Source of the DNA: Magnetospirillum gryphiswaldense MSR-1 v2
GTDB taxonomy: Bacteria; Pseudomonadota; Alphaproteobacteria; Rhodospirillales; Magnetospirillaceae
Direction: 5' to 3'
Assembly: GCF_000513295.1 (NCBI RefSeq)
Contig: NC_023065.1
Coordinates: 2,092,501 to 2,156,500 of the forward strand
Length of the DNA: 64,000 nt
Of this stretch, positions 8,495 through 15,907 are shown piece by piece (the stretch's first letter is position 1; each line of letters opens with the position of its first letter). The position numbers and the translations under genes were made by a program. The notes under the pieces were generated by a model. It had not been told where the DNA came from, searched no databases, and worked only from the letters and a program-made list of their open reading frames with translations.

Positions 8495-9265
8495 TCAGAT
8501 CTCGCAGGTGGCGAGATGAACCAGGAACGGCCCGATCAGGTGATGCGGGTCGGTGCCGAATTCCTTTTTGAAGGCGGCTTCGTCGGCCATCTTCATTTCC
8601 GTCAGCGGCGAGAACAGCGCCTGGAAAAAGGCGCAGAACTGGTGATTGCCGAACACATGCGGTTCGTCGTGGTCGACTTCGCGGGTGACGAAGGCGTTGG
8701 AGCCCAGGCTGACCGTGGTCGGCGTGTACTGCATCAGCTTCATGAACCAGTCCTTGCGCAAATCCCAGCGCTTGAACGATCCGGCGATACGGGTCAGCGT
8801 GTGCCACAAGATCAGCTTGGCCGACAGGGTGTCGTAATAGGCGTCCCAGGTGAAATCCTCGCCCAGTTCCGCCTTCAAGTCGGCCACCAGGCGCAGACAT
8901 TGTTCGCCGTAAAAACCGGCGTCATCGCCCAGCACCAGATGGAAAAAGGAAAAGATGTTGGGCAGGAAGGCGCGGTCCAAGGTGCCGCTTTCGAACAACG
9001 GCCCCAGGTGATGCACCATCAGACGACCAAAGGCGTTGGTGCGGCGCTGCTCCATCTTTTCCTGCTCGACCACGTCCAGCAATTCGCGGTAGGAGCGCCG
9101 ATAGAAATCGTCGAACTGGGCCGAGGCCTCGAGCGCCACGATGATGTCGCGCAACGCCGACAGCTCCTTGGGATGGCCTTGCCACGCCCCCTCCGCCGCC
9201 TTCAATAGGGCATCGAGCACATGATTGGTAGTCCGCCGCAACAAGCGCGGCCCGCGCGAACCCAT
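8495..9265 (-). CDS. Conserved hypothetical protein, function unknown
   Basis: 256 residues, soluble, with no signal peptide or membrane helix. It is rich in aromatic residues and appears mostly alpha-helical (FDDFYRRSYRELLDVV, NIFSFFHLVLGD, LSAKLILWHTLTRIAG). I do not recognise a domain. The ATG at 9265 is chosen because AAAAGGG lies 7-11 nt upstream; an in-frame TTG at 9283 is less likely. It stands alone between a terminator on its 3' side and a second minus-strand operon upstream. Length, composition and codon use match its neighbours, so it is a real gene. Confidence 0.75.
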   Translation of the reverse strand: MGSRGPRLLRRTTNHVLDALLKAAEGAWQGHPKELSALRDIIVALEASAQFDDFYRRSYRELLDVVEQEKMEQRRTNAFGRLMVHHLGPLFESGTLDRAFLPNIFSFFHLVLGDDAGFYGEQCLRLVADLKAELGEDFTWDAYYDTLSAKLILWHTLTRIAGSFKRWDLRKDWFMKLMQYTPTTVSLGSNAFVTREVDHDEPHVFGNHQFCAFFQALFSPLTEMKMADEAAFKKEFGTDPHHLIGPFLVHLATCEI

Positions 9266-9323
9266 GTTGGACCCTTTTCTCAATCCTCGCCCAGGATAAG
9301 AGAGCGGCGGTTAACAACCAACA

Positions 9324-9353
9324 AATAAAAATCCCCACCAAAATATGGGATTT
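9324..9353 (-). terminator. Possible terminator of the hydrolase-isochorismatase operon
   Basis: AAATCCC (9329-9335) pairs with GGGATTT (9347-9353) around an 11-nt loop, and the minus strand continues into TTTTATTTG. The stem is short (7 bp), so support is limited. Confidence 0.38.
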
Positions 9354-9380
9354 GACCGAATTTGTACGCTTTCCGTCACC

Positions 9381-10070
9381 TTATCCTTGCAGCCAAAGAC
9401 TAAGGGCGGCGCTGACCGCCCGGGGCTGTTCGATGGCCGACAGATGGCCGCACGCGGCGATGCGCACCAGCTTGGCGCCGGGGATCAGATCGGCCATTTC
9501 CTCGGCCCGGTCGGGCGGGGTCAGGGTATCGTCGCGCCCGACCACCACCAGGGCGGGACAGCTTATGTGCGCCAGACCGGGGCGCGAATCCACTCGACCG
9601 ATGATGGCGCTTTGCTGACGCAAAAACCCCTCCACGCCGACGCTTGCGGCCATGGCATGGAACAGATCGGCCACCGGCCCGTGGGCATGATCGGGCGGCA
9701 CCATGCTGGCCAGCACGGTGGGCAGGATGCGGGAAAAGCCGCCCGAGGCCGCCATCTCCATCAGGACACGGCGCCGTTCGGTCTGTTCCGGCAAATCCGG
9801 GCGGGCGGTGGTGCTGACGAAAGCCACCCGCTCGACCCGTTCCGGCGCCCGGCGCAGGATTTCCATGGAGACATAGCCACCCATGGACAGCCCGGCCAGG
9901 GCGAATGTCGGCGGCGCCTGATCCAGCACCGATTGAGCCAGAGCGGCGATGCTGTCATGGGTATAGGTGGGGATCACCCGAACGCGGGCCTGATCGGCCA
10001 GATCGGCGCATTGCCCCGCCCACAATCTTTCATCGTTGAGCAGGCCGGGTAGCAAGATCAGATCGGTCAT
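9381..10070 (-). CDS. Alpha/beta hydrolase
   Basis: 229 residues. LLPGLLNDERLW corresponds to the oxyanion-hole strand, GLSMGG is the nucleophile elbow, VVGRDDTLTPP supplies the acid and CGHLSAIEQP the catalytic His. It resembles the small hydrolases that often accompany unknown ester or thioester cleavage. It follows the isochorismatase-like gene by 10 nt on the same strand, so they are probably cotranscribed. There is no signal peptide, so it acts in the cytoplasm. The substrate cannot be told from sequence. Confidence 0.87.
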   Translation of the reverse strand: MTDLILLPGLLNDERLWAGQCADLADQARVRVIPTYTHDSIAALAQSVLDQAPPTFALAGLSMGGYVSMEILRRAPERVERVAFVSTTARPDLPEQTERRRVLMEMAASGGFSRILPTVLASMVPPDHAHGPVADLFHAMAASVGVEGFLRQQSAIIGRVDSRPGLAHISCPALVVVGRDDTLTPPDRAEEMADLIPGAKLVRIAACGHLSAIEQPRAVSAALSLWLQG

Positions 10071-10080
10071 GGTGAAATCC

Positions 10081-10623
10081 TTACTTGATCAGCGAGAGCA
10101 CGTCCTTGAATTCTGACGTGCCGGCCACGTGCAGCCACTCGAACAACACCATCTCGGTGGACACCACCGCCACCCCGGCGGCAGCCATGCGGTCAAGCGC
10201 CAATTGGTGATTGGCGGCGACGCGGGATGAACAGGCATCGGCGACGACGAAGACGTCGAACCCTGCCATTTTAAGACCGATAGCCGATTGCAGCACGCAG
10301 ACATGGGCCTCGATGCCGGCGACCACCACCTGAGGCCGTTGGAAGGCCTGAAGACGGCTGAGGATGGCCGGTTCGGCGGCACAGGAAAAATGCATCTTCT
10401 CGACCACCGCGCCTTCGGGGGCTTCGGCCAGCACCTCGCCCATGGTCGGGCCGATGCCCTTGGGATATTGCTCGGAGATGGTCACCGGTACCGCCAGACG
10501 GGCCGCACCGCGCAGCAGCCTGACGCAATTGCGGTAGACTTGGCGCGGCTCGGCCATCACTGGCCCCAGGTTCTGCTGCACGTCGACGATCAGCAGGGAC
10601 GAACGGGCGGCATCCATCAACAT
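10081..10623 (-). CDS. Isochorismatase-like cysteine hydrolase
   Basis: 180 residues, typical of the YcaC/isochorismatase-like fold. The catalytic triad is visible: Asp in LLIVDVQQN, Lys in VVEKMHFSC and nucleophilic Cys in GIEAHVCVLQ. Members cleave C-N bonds of amides and related compounds. The start at 10623 is favoured by AAAGGAAAA just upstream; the reading frame continues to 10674 but without start support. It is the first gene of a two-gene unit with the alpha/beta hydrolase and is divergent from rhlE, 150 bp away. The exact substrate is unknown. Confidence 0.88.
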   Translation of the reverse strand: MLMDAARSSLLIVDVQQNLGPVMAEPRQVYRNCVRLLRGAARLAVPVTISEQYPKGIGPTMGEVLAEAPEGAVVEKMHFSCAAEPAILSRLQAFQRPQVVVAGIEAHVCVLQSAIGLKMAGFDVFVVADACSSRVAANHQLALDRMAAAGVAVVSTEMVLFEWLHVAGTSEFKDVLSLIK

Positions 10624-10709
10624 GGTCGTTTTCCTTTGCGGTATGACCACATGAGCGTAGCCCAAAGGCCACATACTCGCCAGTCAAAGCAAGAAAGCAG
10701 CGTCTTTCA

Positions 10710-10737
10710 TTGACATAGCCGCGCGAGCTTCTATTAT
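10710..10737 (+). promoter_or_regulatory. Sigma-70-type promoter of the RhlE helicase gene
   Basis: TTGACA (10710-10715) and TATTAT (10732-10737) are separated by 16 bp, a near-consensus housekeeping promoter. Transcription would start near 10744, giving a leader of about 30-50 nt depending on the start codon. Confidence 0.72.
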
Positions 10738-10773
10738 CGCGCCACATATGAAACACTCTCTCAAAATCGCCGC

Positions 10774-12456
10774 ATGGACGGCTATCCGCACCCAATGAGC
10801 TTCGCTGACCTGGGCCTTAGCCCCGAACTCCTGCAAGCGGTCGAGGAATCCGGGTACACCACCCCGACTCCCATTCAGCAACAGGCCATCCCCGTCGTCT
10901 TGATGGGCCGTGACGTCTTGGGCTGTGCCCAGACCGGCACCGGCAAGACTGCCAGCTTCACCTTGCCGATGATCGAGATCCTCGCCGCGGGCCGAGCCAA
11001 GGCGCGCATGCCGCGATCCTTGATCTTGGCGCCGACGCGCGAATTGGCGGCTCAGGTCGCCGAGAATTTCGACAAATACGGCAAATACCATAAGCTTAAC
11101 AAAGCGCTGATCATCGGCGGCGAATCCATGAGCGACCAGATCGCCATCCTGGATCGCGGCGTCGATGTTCTGATCGCCACGCCCGGGCGTCTGCTCGACA
11201 TGTTCGACCGCGGTCGCATCTTGTTGAACGACGTCAAGGTGCTGGTCATCGACGAAGCCGATCGCATGCTGGACATGGGGTTCATCCCCGACGTCCAACG
11301 CATCGTCTCGATGCTGCCGAAGATGCGCCAGACCTTGTTCTTCTCGGCCACCTTGGGCCCGGAAATCCGCAAACTGGCCGACGAATTCCTGATGAACCCC
11401 AAGGAAATCAGCGTCAGCGCCCAGTCATCGACGGCGGTCACGGTGGAACAGTTCCTGGCGGTGGTCGATCATATCGACAAGCGCGAGACCCTGCGCCACA
11501 TCATCCGCATCGAGAATTTGAAGAACGCCTTCATCTTCTGCAACCGCAAGCGCGACGTGGACATCTTGTTCAAGTCGCTGAAGAAGCACGGCTTCGACGT
11601 GGTGCAGATGCATGGCGACATGAGCCAGCCGGCGCGGCTGGAATCGCTGGCCAAGTTCAAGTCGGGGGAAGCCCGTCTGCTGGTGTGTTCCGACGTCGTC
11701 GCCCGTGGCATCGACATCAAGGCGGTCAGCCACGTCTTCAATTTCGACGTCCCCATCCACGCCGAGGATTACGTCCACCGCATCGGTCGCACCGGTCGTG
11801 CCGGCGAAACCGGCAAGGCCTTCACCATCGCCTCGCCCGAGGACGGCCGCTTCGTTGCCGCCATCGAAGGCCTGATCGGCCAAGGCCTGCCGCGCATGGA
11901 AGTGGAAGGCGTGCCGCCGCTGGATCTGGACATGAGCGCGCGCCGGGGCCGTGGCCCAGGCCGGGGCGCCGAAAAGCGCCCGTCATCGGACAAGGACAGC
12001 AGCGGCAATAGTCGCGGTCGTGGCCGCCGTAGCGGCAAGGACCGGGGCGAGGATCGCGTCGAAGCGGTGGTGACCGACGAGGCCGTCGTCGCCGAGACCG
12101 TGGAAACCGCCACCCTGCCACAGCCGCGTGAAGAACAACGCCGTGACCGCCCGGAACGCACCGAACGTCCCGAACGTCCCGAACGGGAGCGGACCGAACG
12201 TCCCGAACGGGAGCGGGGTGAATACCGCTCTGGTCGTGACCGTGGTGGCGAGCGTGACCGCAACAACGACCGGGGTCGCCGCGATGATCGCGGTGGGCGC
12301 CGCCGGGGCCGCATCGACGAATTGGGGATCGGCGAAATGCTGCACCCCGACAACGTCATCGGTTTTGGCGACCACATGCCCGATTTCATGACCCGGGCGG
12401 TGCCGCAAATCAGCAAGGCCGCATCGGCCAAGGACGACGACGCGGCCGAGGAATAG
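10774..12456 (+). CDS. rhlE: DEAD-box ATP-dependent RNA helicase, RhlE type
   Basis: 560 residues. The helicase motifs are in order: Q motif (PTPIQQQAI), motif I AQTGTGKT, Ia PTRELAAQ, motif II VIDEADRMLD, motif III FFSATLG, motif V ARGIDI and motif VI HRIGRTGRAG. The N-terminus MSFADLGLS is typical of RhlE, which acts on ribosome assembly and RNA turnover. From about residue 390 there is a long disordered Arg/Glu/Gly-rich tail with ERPERPER-type repeats, probably RNA-binding, and a conserved end (LGIGEMLHPDN). The start may be the ATG at 10774 or the one at 10795; neither has a good Shine-Dalgarno. Confidence 0.94.
   Translation: MDGYPHPMSFADLGLSPELLQAVEESGYTTPTPIQQQAIPVVLMGRDVLGCAQTGTGKTASFTLPMIEILAAGRAKARMPRSLILAPTRELAAQVAENFDKYGKYHKLNKALIIGGESMSDQIAILDRGVDVLIATPGRLLDMFDRGRILLNDVKVLVIDEADRMLDMGFIPDVQRIVSMLPKMRQTLFFSATLGPEIRKLADEFLMNPKEISVSAQSSTAVTVEQFLAVVDHIDKRETLRHIIRIENLKNAFIFCNRKRDVDILFKSLKKHGFDVVQMHGDMSQPARLESLAKFKSGEARLLVCSDVVARGIDIKAVSHVFNFDVPIHAEDYVHRIGRTGRAGETGKAFTIASPEDGRFVAAIEGLIGQGLPRMEVEGVPPLDLDMSARRGRGPGRGAEKRPSSDKDSSGNSRGRGRRSGKDRGEDRVEAVVTDEAVVAETVETATLPQPREEQRRDRPERTERPERPERERTERPERERGEYRSGRDRGGERDRNNDRGRRDDRGGRRRGRIDELGIGEMLHPDNVIGFGDHMPDFMTRAVPQISKAASAKDDDAAEE
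12171..12216 (+). repeat. Tandem 24-bp coding repeat in the RhlE tail
   Basis: An identical 22-bp sequence occurs at 12171-12192 and 12195-12216, offset by 24 bp (8 codons), so copy number changes keep the frame. It encodes the ERPERE(R)-type arginine/glutamate repeats of the disordered helicase tail. Confidence 0.85.
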
Positions 12457-12489
12457 GCCGCGTCACCGTCCCCGTCAGGGAGACCAAGC

Positions 12490-12729
12490 ATGAAGACCAT
12501 CTTCGTCATGGTGAAATGCGAACTGGGCCGCGCCTATGACGTGGCCGACCAGGCGGTGGACATCGAACGGGTATCGGAAGTGCATTCCATTTCCGGCCAG
12601 TACGACCTGATGCTGAAATGTTATCTGGATGAAGCGCAGGATATCGGCCAGTTCGTCGTCGATACCTTGCAGATCATCCCCGGGGTCAAGGACACCTTCA
12701 CCCTGATCGCCTTCAAGGCCTTCGCCTGA
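12490..12729 (+). CDS. Stand-alone Lrp/AsnC ligand-binding (RAM) domain protein
   Basis: 79 residues consisting only of the effector-binding alpha-beta domain of Lrp/AsnC regulators, without a DNA-binding helix-turn-helix. The pattern VMVKCELGRAYDVA, VSEVHSISGQYDLMLK and IIPGVKDTFT is characteristic. Such proteins assemble into decamers or hetero-assemblies and bind amino acids; the cellular role is mostly unresolved. It lies 33 bp after rhlE on the same strand and could be its last operon member. AGGGAG sits just upstream of the ATG. Confidence 0.9.
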   Translation: MKTIFVMVKCELGRAYDVADQAVDIERVSEVHSISGQYDLMLKCYLDEAQDIGQFVVDTLQIIPGVKDTFTLIAFKAFA

Positions 12730-12750
12730 AGCATCGATCATCTTGTTTTG

Positions 12751-12788
12751 ACAAACCCCGCTGGTGCATGCCGGCGGGGTTTGTTTTT
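12751..12788 (+). terminator. Rho-independent terminator after the RAM-domain gene
   Basis: AAACCCCGC-TGG pairs with CCG-GCGGGGTTT across 12753-12782 with a small internal imperfection and is followed by TTGTTTTTC. It ends the rhlE to RAM-gene transcript. Confidence 0.85.
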
Positions 12789-12822
12789 CATCCCTGGTGA
12801 AGCCGTCCTTTGTGACCAGCCT

Positions 12823-12940
12823 CCAGCCGCAACGCGGATAAACGCGGATTGGCACGGATGGACACGGATGAAGAATTATCCGTGTCCATCCGTGTCGCCG
12901 CGAAGCGGCATTCGTGTTTATCCGTGTTGCTGCTGGTTGT
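12823..12940. repeat. Interspersed palindromic element, two inverted copies head to head (CACGGAT family)
   Basis: The region is built of CACGGAT/ATCCGTG heptamers. The right copy (12878-12940) matches the reverse complement of 51815-51877 at 56 of 63 positions without gaps. The left copy (12823-12869) is the same unit in opposite orientation but lacks the central GCCGC-GAA-GCGGC-type hairpin. Together they form a perfect 17-bp stem (12853-12869 with 12878-12894, 8-nt loop), a second hairpin at 12897-12909, and an imperfect outer stem (about 12829-12848 with 12911-12930), so a three-way-junction fold is possible. It occupies most of the 306-bp gap 12730-13035 between two terminators. Confidence 0.85.
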
Positions 12941-12983
12941 TGACCGCGCACGATGGCTTCACCGCAGACGACCAAAAACCATG

Positions 12984-13013
12984 AAAAAGCCCCCGCCGAT
13001 GGCGAGGGCTTCT
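12984..13013 (-). terminator. Terminator of the nap operon
   Basis: GGCGAGGGCTT (13001-13011) pairs with AAGCCCCCGCC (12987-12997) with one mismatch and a 3-nt loop. On the minus strand the stem runs into TTTTTCAT. It lies 22 bp beyond the napC stop. Confidence 0.82.
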
Positions 13014-13035
13014 TCCACATTCAGACCAACCCACC

Positions 13036-13704
13036 TTACTTGCGATGGACAGCGTTCCAGGTTTCGTTCAACTCGCGCTCGGCGTTGAAGGCGCCTTCGG
13101 GCAGCTTGTGGGCCACACCCTTATGGCAGTCGATACAGGTCTTGCCCTCTTCCATAGCTTCGTCGTGCCGGGCCTGGGCGCGCTTTTGCTGACGCGACAG
13201 ATCGAAGGCCGAGAAGGTATGGCAATTGCGGCATTCGCGCGAATCGGTTTCCTTCATGGAGGTCCACACGTTCTTGGCCAGTTGCAGACGCTTGGCCTCG
13301 AACTTCTCACGCGTGTCGATGGTGCCCAGAACCTTGTGCAGGACTTCGTTCGACGCCTGGATCTTGCGCTTGATCTTGTAGATCCACGGCTTCGGCACGT
13401 GGCAATCAGGGCAGGTGGCGCGCACGCCCGAGCGGTTCTGATCGTGGATGGTGCCGCGATATTCCCGATAGACGTTGGCCTCCATCTCGTGACACGAGAT
13501 GCAGAACGCCTCGGTGTTGGTCATTTCCATGGCCCAGTTGAAGCCGCCCCAGAACATGATGCCGGAGGAGAAGCCGACAATCAGGATGGCCCCCAACGAC
13601 CAGCGGGCGGTGGGACGGCGCAGCAGCCCCCAGATTTCGGCCAGGATCGATTTCGGCTTAACCGCAGGGGTTTGGGCCTCAGGCGTTTGATTTTCGTTGG
13701 TCAT
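13036..13704 (-). CDS. napC: Membrane-anchored tetraheme cytochrome c NapC (NapC/NirT family)
   Basis: 222 residues. One N-terminal membrane helix (about 36-58, WSLGAILIVGFSSG) anchors a periplasmic domain with four heme-binding motifs: CISCH, CPDCH, CRNCH and CIDCH. It is a quinol dehydrogenase that passes electrons from the membrane quinone pool to NapB and on to NapA. It is the last gene of the operon, 16 bp after napB, followed by a terminator. The length is close to the family's usual 200-220 residues. Confidence 0.97.
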   Translation of the reverse strand: MTNENQTPEAQTPAVKPKSILAEIWGLLRRPTARWSLGAILIVGFSSGIMFWGGFNWAMEMTNTEAFCISCHEMEANVYREYRGTIHDQNRSGVRATCPDCHVPKPWIYKIKRKIQASNEVLHKVLGTIDTREKFEAKRLQLAKNVWTSMKETDSRECRNCHTFSAFDLSRQQKRAQARHDEAMEEGKTCIDCHKGVAHKLPEGAFNAERELNETWNAVHRK

Positions 13705-13720
13705 GGCCCAGATCCTTTCC

Positions 13721-14167
13721 TCACCGGCCAGTGACGGCGGGCTTGAACTGGTTTTCTACCAGCGGCTTGGCATCCACCTGCGGCACATGGCACTGGGTGC
13801 AGAAGTACCGGTTGCCGTTTACACTATCCTGGCGCACGCCATTGCGGTCGATGTAGTGCAGGTCCGAAATCTTCGGCGCCTTTTCCTGGTCCGAATAGGG
13901 CCATTCATGGCAGCGCAGGCACTGATTGACCTTCAGGTCGATCTCATACTTAGCCGTGTCGTGCGGCACCAGCGGCGGTTGCTGGCGATAGGCACGCTCG
14001 TGCTTGACGCCGTCTTGCACCTTATAGGTATCCGGCGCCTTGTCGGCGGCATTCACCGGCGTATCGCGCAAGGCTTTGACGTCGGCGGCACTGGCGACGC
14101 CCATTCCGGTTACCGTACCCAGGGCAAGACCCAGGGCGACGGCCATGGCCATGATCTTGTGTTTCAC
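13721..14167 (-). CDS. napB: Diheme cytochrome c NapB, electron-transfer subunit of nitrate reductase
   Basis: 148 residues with a Sec signal peptide (about 1-28, ending VASAA). Two heme motifs are present, CLRCH and CTQCH, with axial-ligand His residues in the usual spacing (HERAYRQQPPLVPH). NapB is the periplasmic small subunit that forms the NapAB complex. Translation starts at a GTG at 14167 that overlaps the napH stop (GTGA), which indicates translational coupling. Confidence 0.97.
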   Translation of the reverse strand: MKHKIMAMAVALGLALGTVTGMGVASAADVKALRDTPVNAADKAPDTYKVQDGVKHERAYRQQPPLVPHDTAKYEIDLKVNQCLRCHEWPYSDQEKAPKISDLHYIDRNGVRQDSVNGNRYFCTQCHVPQVDAKPLVENQFKPAVTGR

Positions 14168-15096
14168 AGCATTTTCTCCCCTTGCAGAACTCCGTCACGC
14201 GGGCTTTGGGCGGCCATGCCCGCGCCATCGTGGAAACGAGTGGTGAATATGAAGACGTCCTTGGCGCACACATCGATGCAGCGCCCACAATTGGAACAGT
14301 CGCGCGACAAAATCAGCGGACCGACCTTGTTCTTGGCTCCGCGCAACGCCGGCGTGATGACTTGGCGTTCCGGGCAAACGGTGAAGCAATCCATGCAATT
14401 GTCGCAGGCGTCGCGGTTGACGGCAGAGACCCGCACCAGCCCCTTGGCCCCGATCAGGGCGTAGAAGGCGCCGACCGGACACAGATGCCCGCACCACGCC
14501 CGCGACGCCACGCCCACATCCAGCAGCAGGATGGCGGCGCTGATCCACAAGGCGGCGCCGGCACTGAACAGCGAGCCATAGACCAATCCGCGATGCAGCA
14601 TGGTCACCGGATTGACGAACTCCCAAACGATGGTGCCGGTCACCGCCGAGCCCACCAGCAAACCGGCCAAGATGGCCAGACGCAGGCGGCGATCAAGCGG
14701 ATAGGCTTCCTTCAAACCCAGCCGGGTACGCAGCCAGGCGGCAAAATCGGTGATGACGTTGACCGGGCAGACCCAGCCGCAAAAGGCCCGACCGCCGATC
14801 AGGGCGTAAGCGACGATGACCAGCACGGCCCCTACCAGCCCTGACACTTCCAGCACATGACCGGCCAGCAGGGCTTGCACGGCCATCAGCGGATCGGTGA
14901 GCGGCAGCACGTCGAAAGTGATGCTGGCAGCCAAGGTGCCCTTGGTGATCCACCAGCCCCAAAGCGGGCCGGTCAGGAACAAGGCGAGAAACCCAGCCTG
15001 GGCCAGACGGCGCAGGATCAGCCATTTATGCGCCGCCAGCCAGCCGTCGCGGCGCCTGCGGTCGAGACCTGGGCGGCGGGGATCACGCGCGCTCAT
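14164..15096 (-). CDS. napH: NapH, polytopic membrane iron-sulfur protein
   Basis: 310 residues with about four to five membrane helices and cytoplasmic cysteine clusters. It has the two CxxxCP motifs typical of NapH/NosR proteins (CGWVCPVN and CGHLCPVG) and two C-terminal [4Fe-4S] ferredoxin motifs ([12 protein letters not shown] and [11 protein letters not shown]). With NapG it forms a quinol-oxidising module feeding nitrate reductase. The ATG at 15096 overlaps the napG stop as ATGA, which fixes the start despite the frame being open further upstream. Confidence 0.96.
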   Translation of the reverse strand: MSARDPRRPGLDRRRRDGWLAAHKWLILRRLAQAGFLALFLTGPLWGWWITKGTLAASITFDVLPLTDPLMAVQALLAGHVLEVSGLVGAVLVIVAYALIGGRAFCGWVCPVNVITDFAAWLRTRLGLKEAYPLDRRLRLAILAGLLVGSAVTGTIVWEFVNPVTMLHRGLVYGSLFSAGAALWISAAILLLDVGVASRAWCGHLCPVGAFYALIGAKGLVRVSAVNRDACDNCMDCFTVCPERQVITPALRGAKNKVGPLILSRDCSNCGRCIDVCAKDVFIFTTRFHDGAGMAAQSPRDGVLQGEKML

Positions 15097-15893
15097 GGCT
15101 TGAATTCCTTGAAGCCGCCGCCGGGCAGACGCTCGGGCGCCGGCATGGTGGCTGGCGCTTCCGGCATGCGGTCGGGCAGATCGATGATGCCGTCGATCAG
15201 CGATTTGCCGGCCTTGTCCTTTTCTTCCCAGCCCAGGCGGTAATGGGCGCCCAGCATGCCGACGGCCAGGGCCGGCGGCAGCACCTTGATGGCGGCTTCC
15301 TCCAGCACGCAGGCTTTCTCGCATTTGCCGCAGCCGGTGCATTTGTCGGTGTGCACGGTGGGGATGAACACCGCATGCTTGCCGGTGCGTTCGTTGTGAT
15401 GACGCTCCAAGGTGATGGCCACGTCGATGCGCGGGCAGACGCGGTAACAGACGTCGCAGCGCAACCCCAGGAAGTTCAGGCAGGTTTCCTGGCCGACCAG
15501 CACGGCGATGCCCATATGGGCCTGGTTGATGTCGGTCAGGCTTTTATCCAAGGCCCCGGTCGGACAGGCGACGACGCAGGGAATATCCTCGCACATCTCG
15601 CACGGCACCGTGCGGGCGGTGAAGAACGGCGTGCCCACCGGCGGACCGTCCCCGCTTTCGGCCAGCTTCAGCGTGTCATAGGGGCAACCGCGCACGCACA
15701 GACCGCAGCGCACGCAGGCCGAGAGAAAATCAGCATCGTCGATGGCGCCGGGCGGGCGCAGGGCGACGGCTTGCGCCCGTTGCCGCGCCGGCACCGCCAG
15801 CAAGGCCGCCACCAACCCGGCGCCGCAGGCTGCCCGGAAAGCTCCGGACAGCAAGGCGCGACGGTTGATGGGGGGGCTTTGCCGGCGTTCCAC
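15093..15893 (-). CDS. napG: NapG, periplasmic ferredoxin-type protein
   Basis: 266 residues. A Tat-type leader (NRRALLSG then a hydrophobic stretch ending near ARQRAQA) exports the folded protein. Four cysteine clusters for [4Fe-4S] centres follow: [35 protein letters not shown] and [11 protein letters not shown]. NapG pairs with NapH in electron transfer from quinol. The start is taken as the GTG at 15893, 5-9 nt after GGAG and 14 nt past the napA stop; the frame is open to 15968 but upstream codons overlap napA. Confidence 0.95.
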   Translation of the reverse strand: MERRQSPPINRRALLSGAFRAACGAGLVAALLAVPARQRAQAVALRPPGAIDDADFLSACVRCGLCVRGCPYDTLKLAESGDGPPVGTPFFTARTVPCEMCEDIPCVVACPTGALDKSLTDINQAHMGIAVLVGQETCLNFLGLRCDVCYRVCPRIDVAITLERHHNERTGKHAVFIPTVHTDKCTGCGKCEKACVLEEAAIKVLPPALAVGMLGAHYRLGWEEKDKAGKSLIDGIIDLPDRMPEAPATMPAPERLPGGGFKEFKP

Positions 15894-15907
15894 CGTTTCT
15901 ACTCCGC

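Noticed and set aside
12823-12940. CRISPR-like spaced repeats
   Set aside because: The repeated heptamers are too short, occur in both orientations and have no equal-length spacers; no cas genes are present.
12748-13192. Several small frames with repeated WTRI/PCPSVP-like peptides
   Set aside because: They are translations of the CACGGAT-family repeat element and terminators, not genes.
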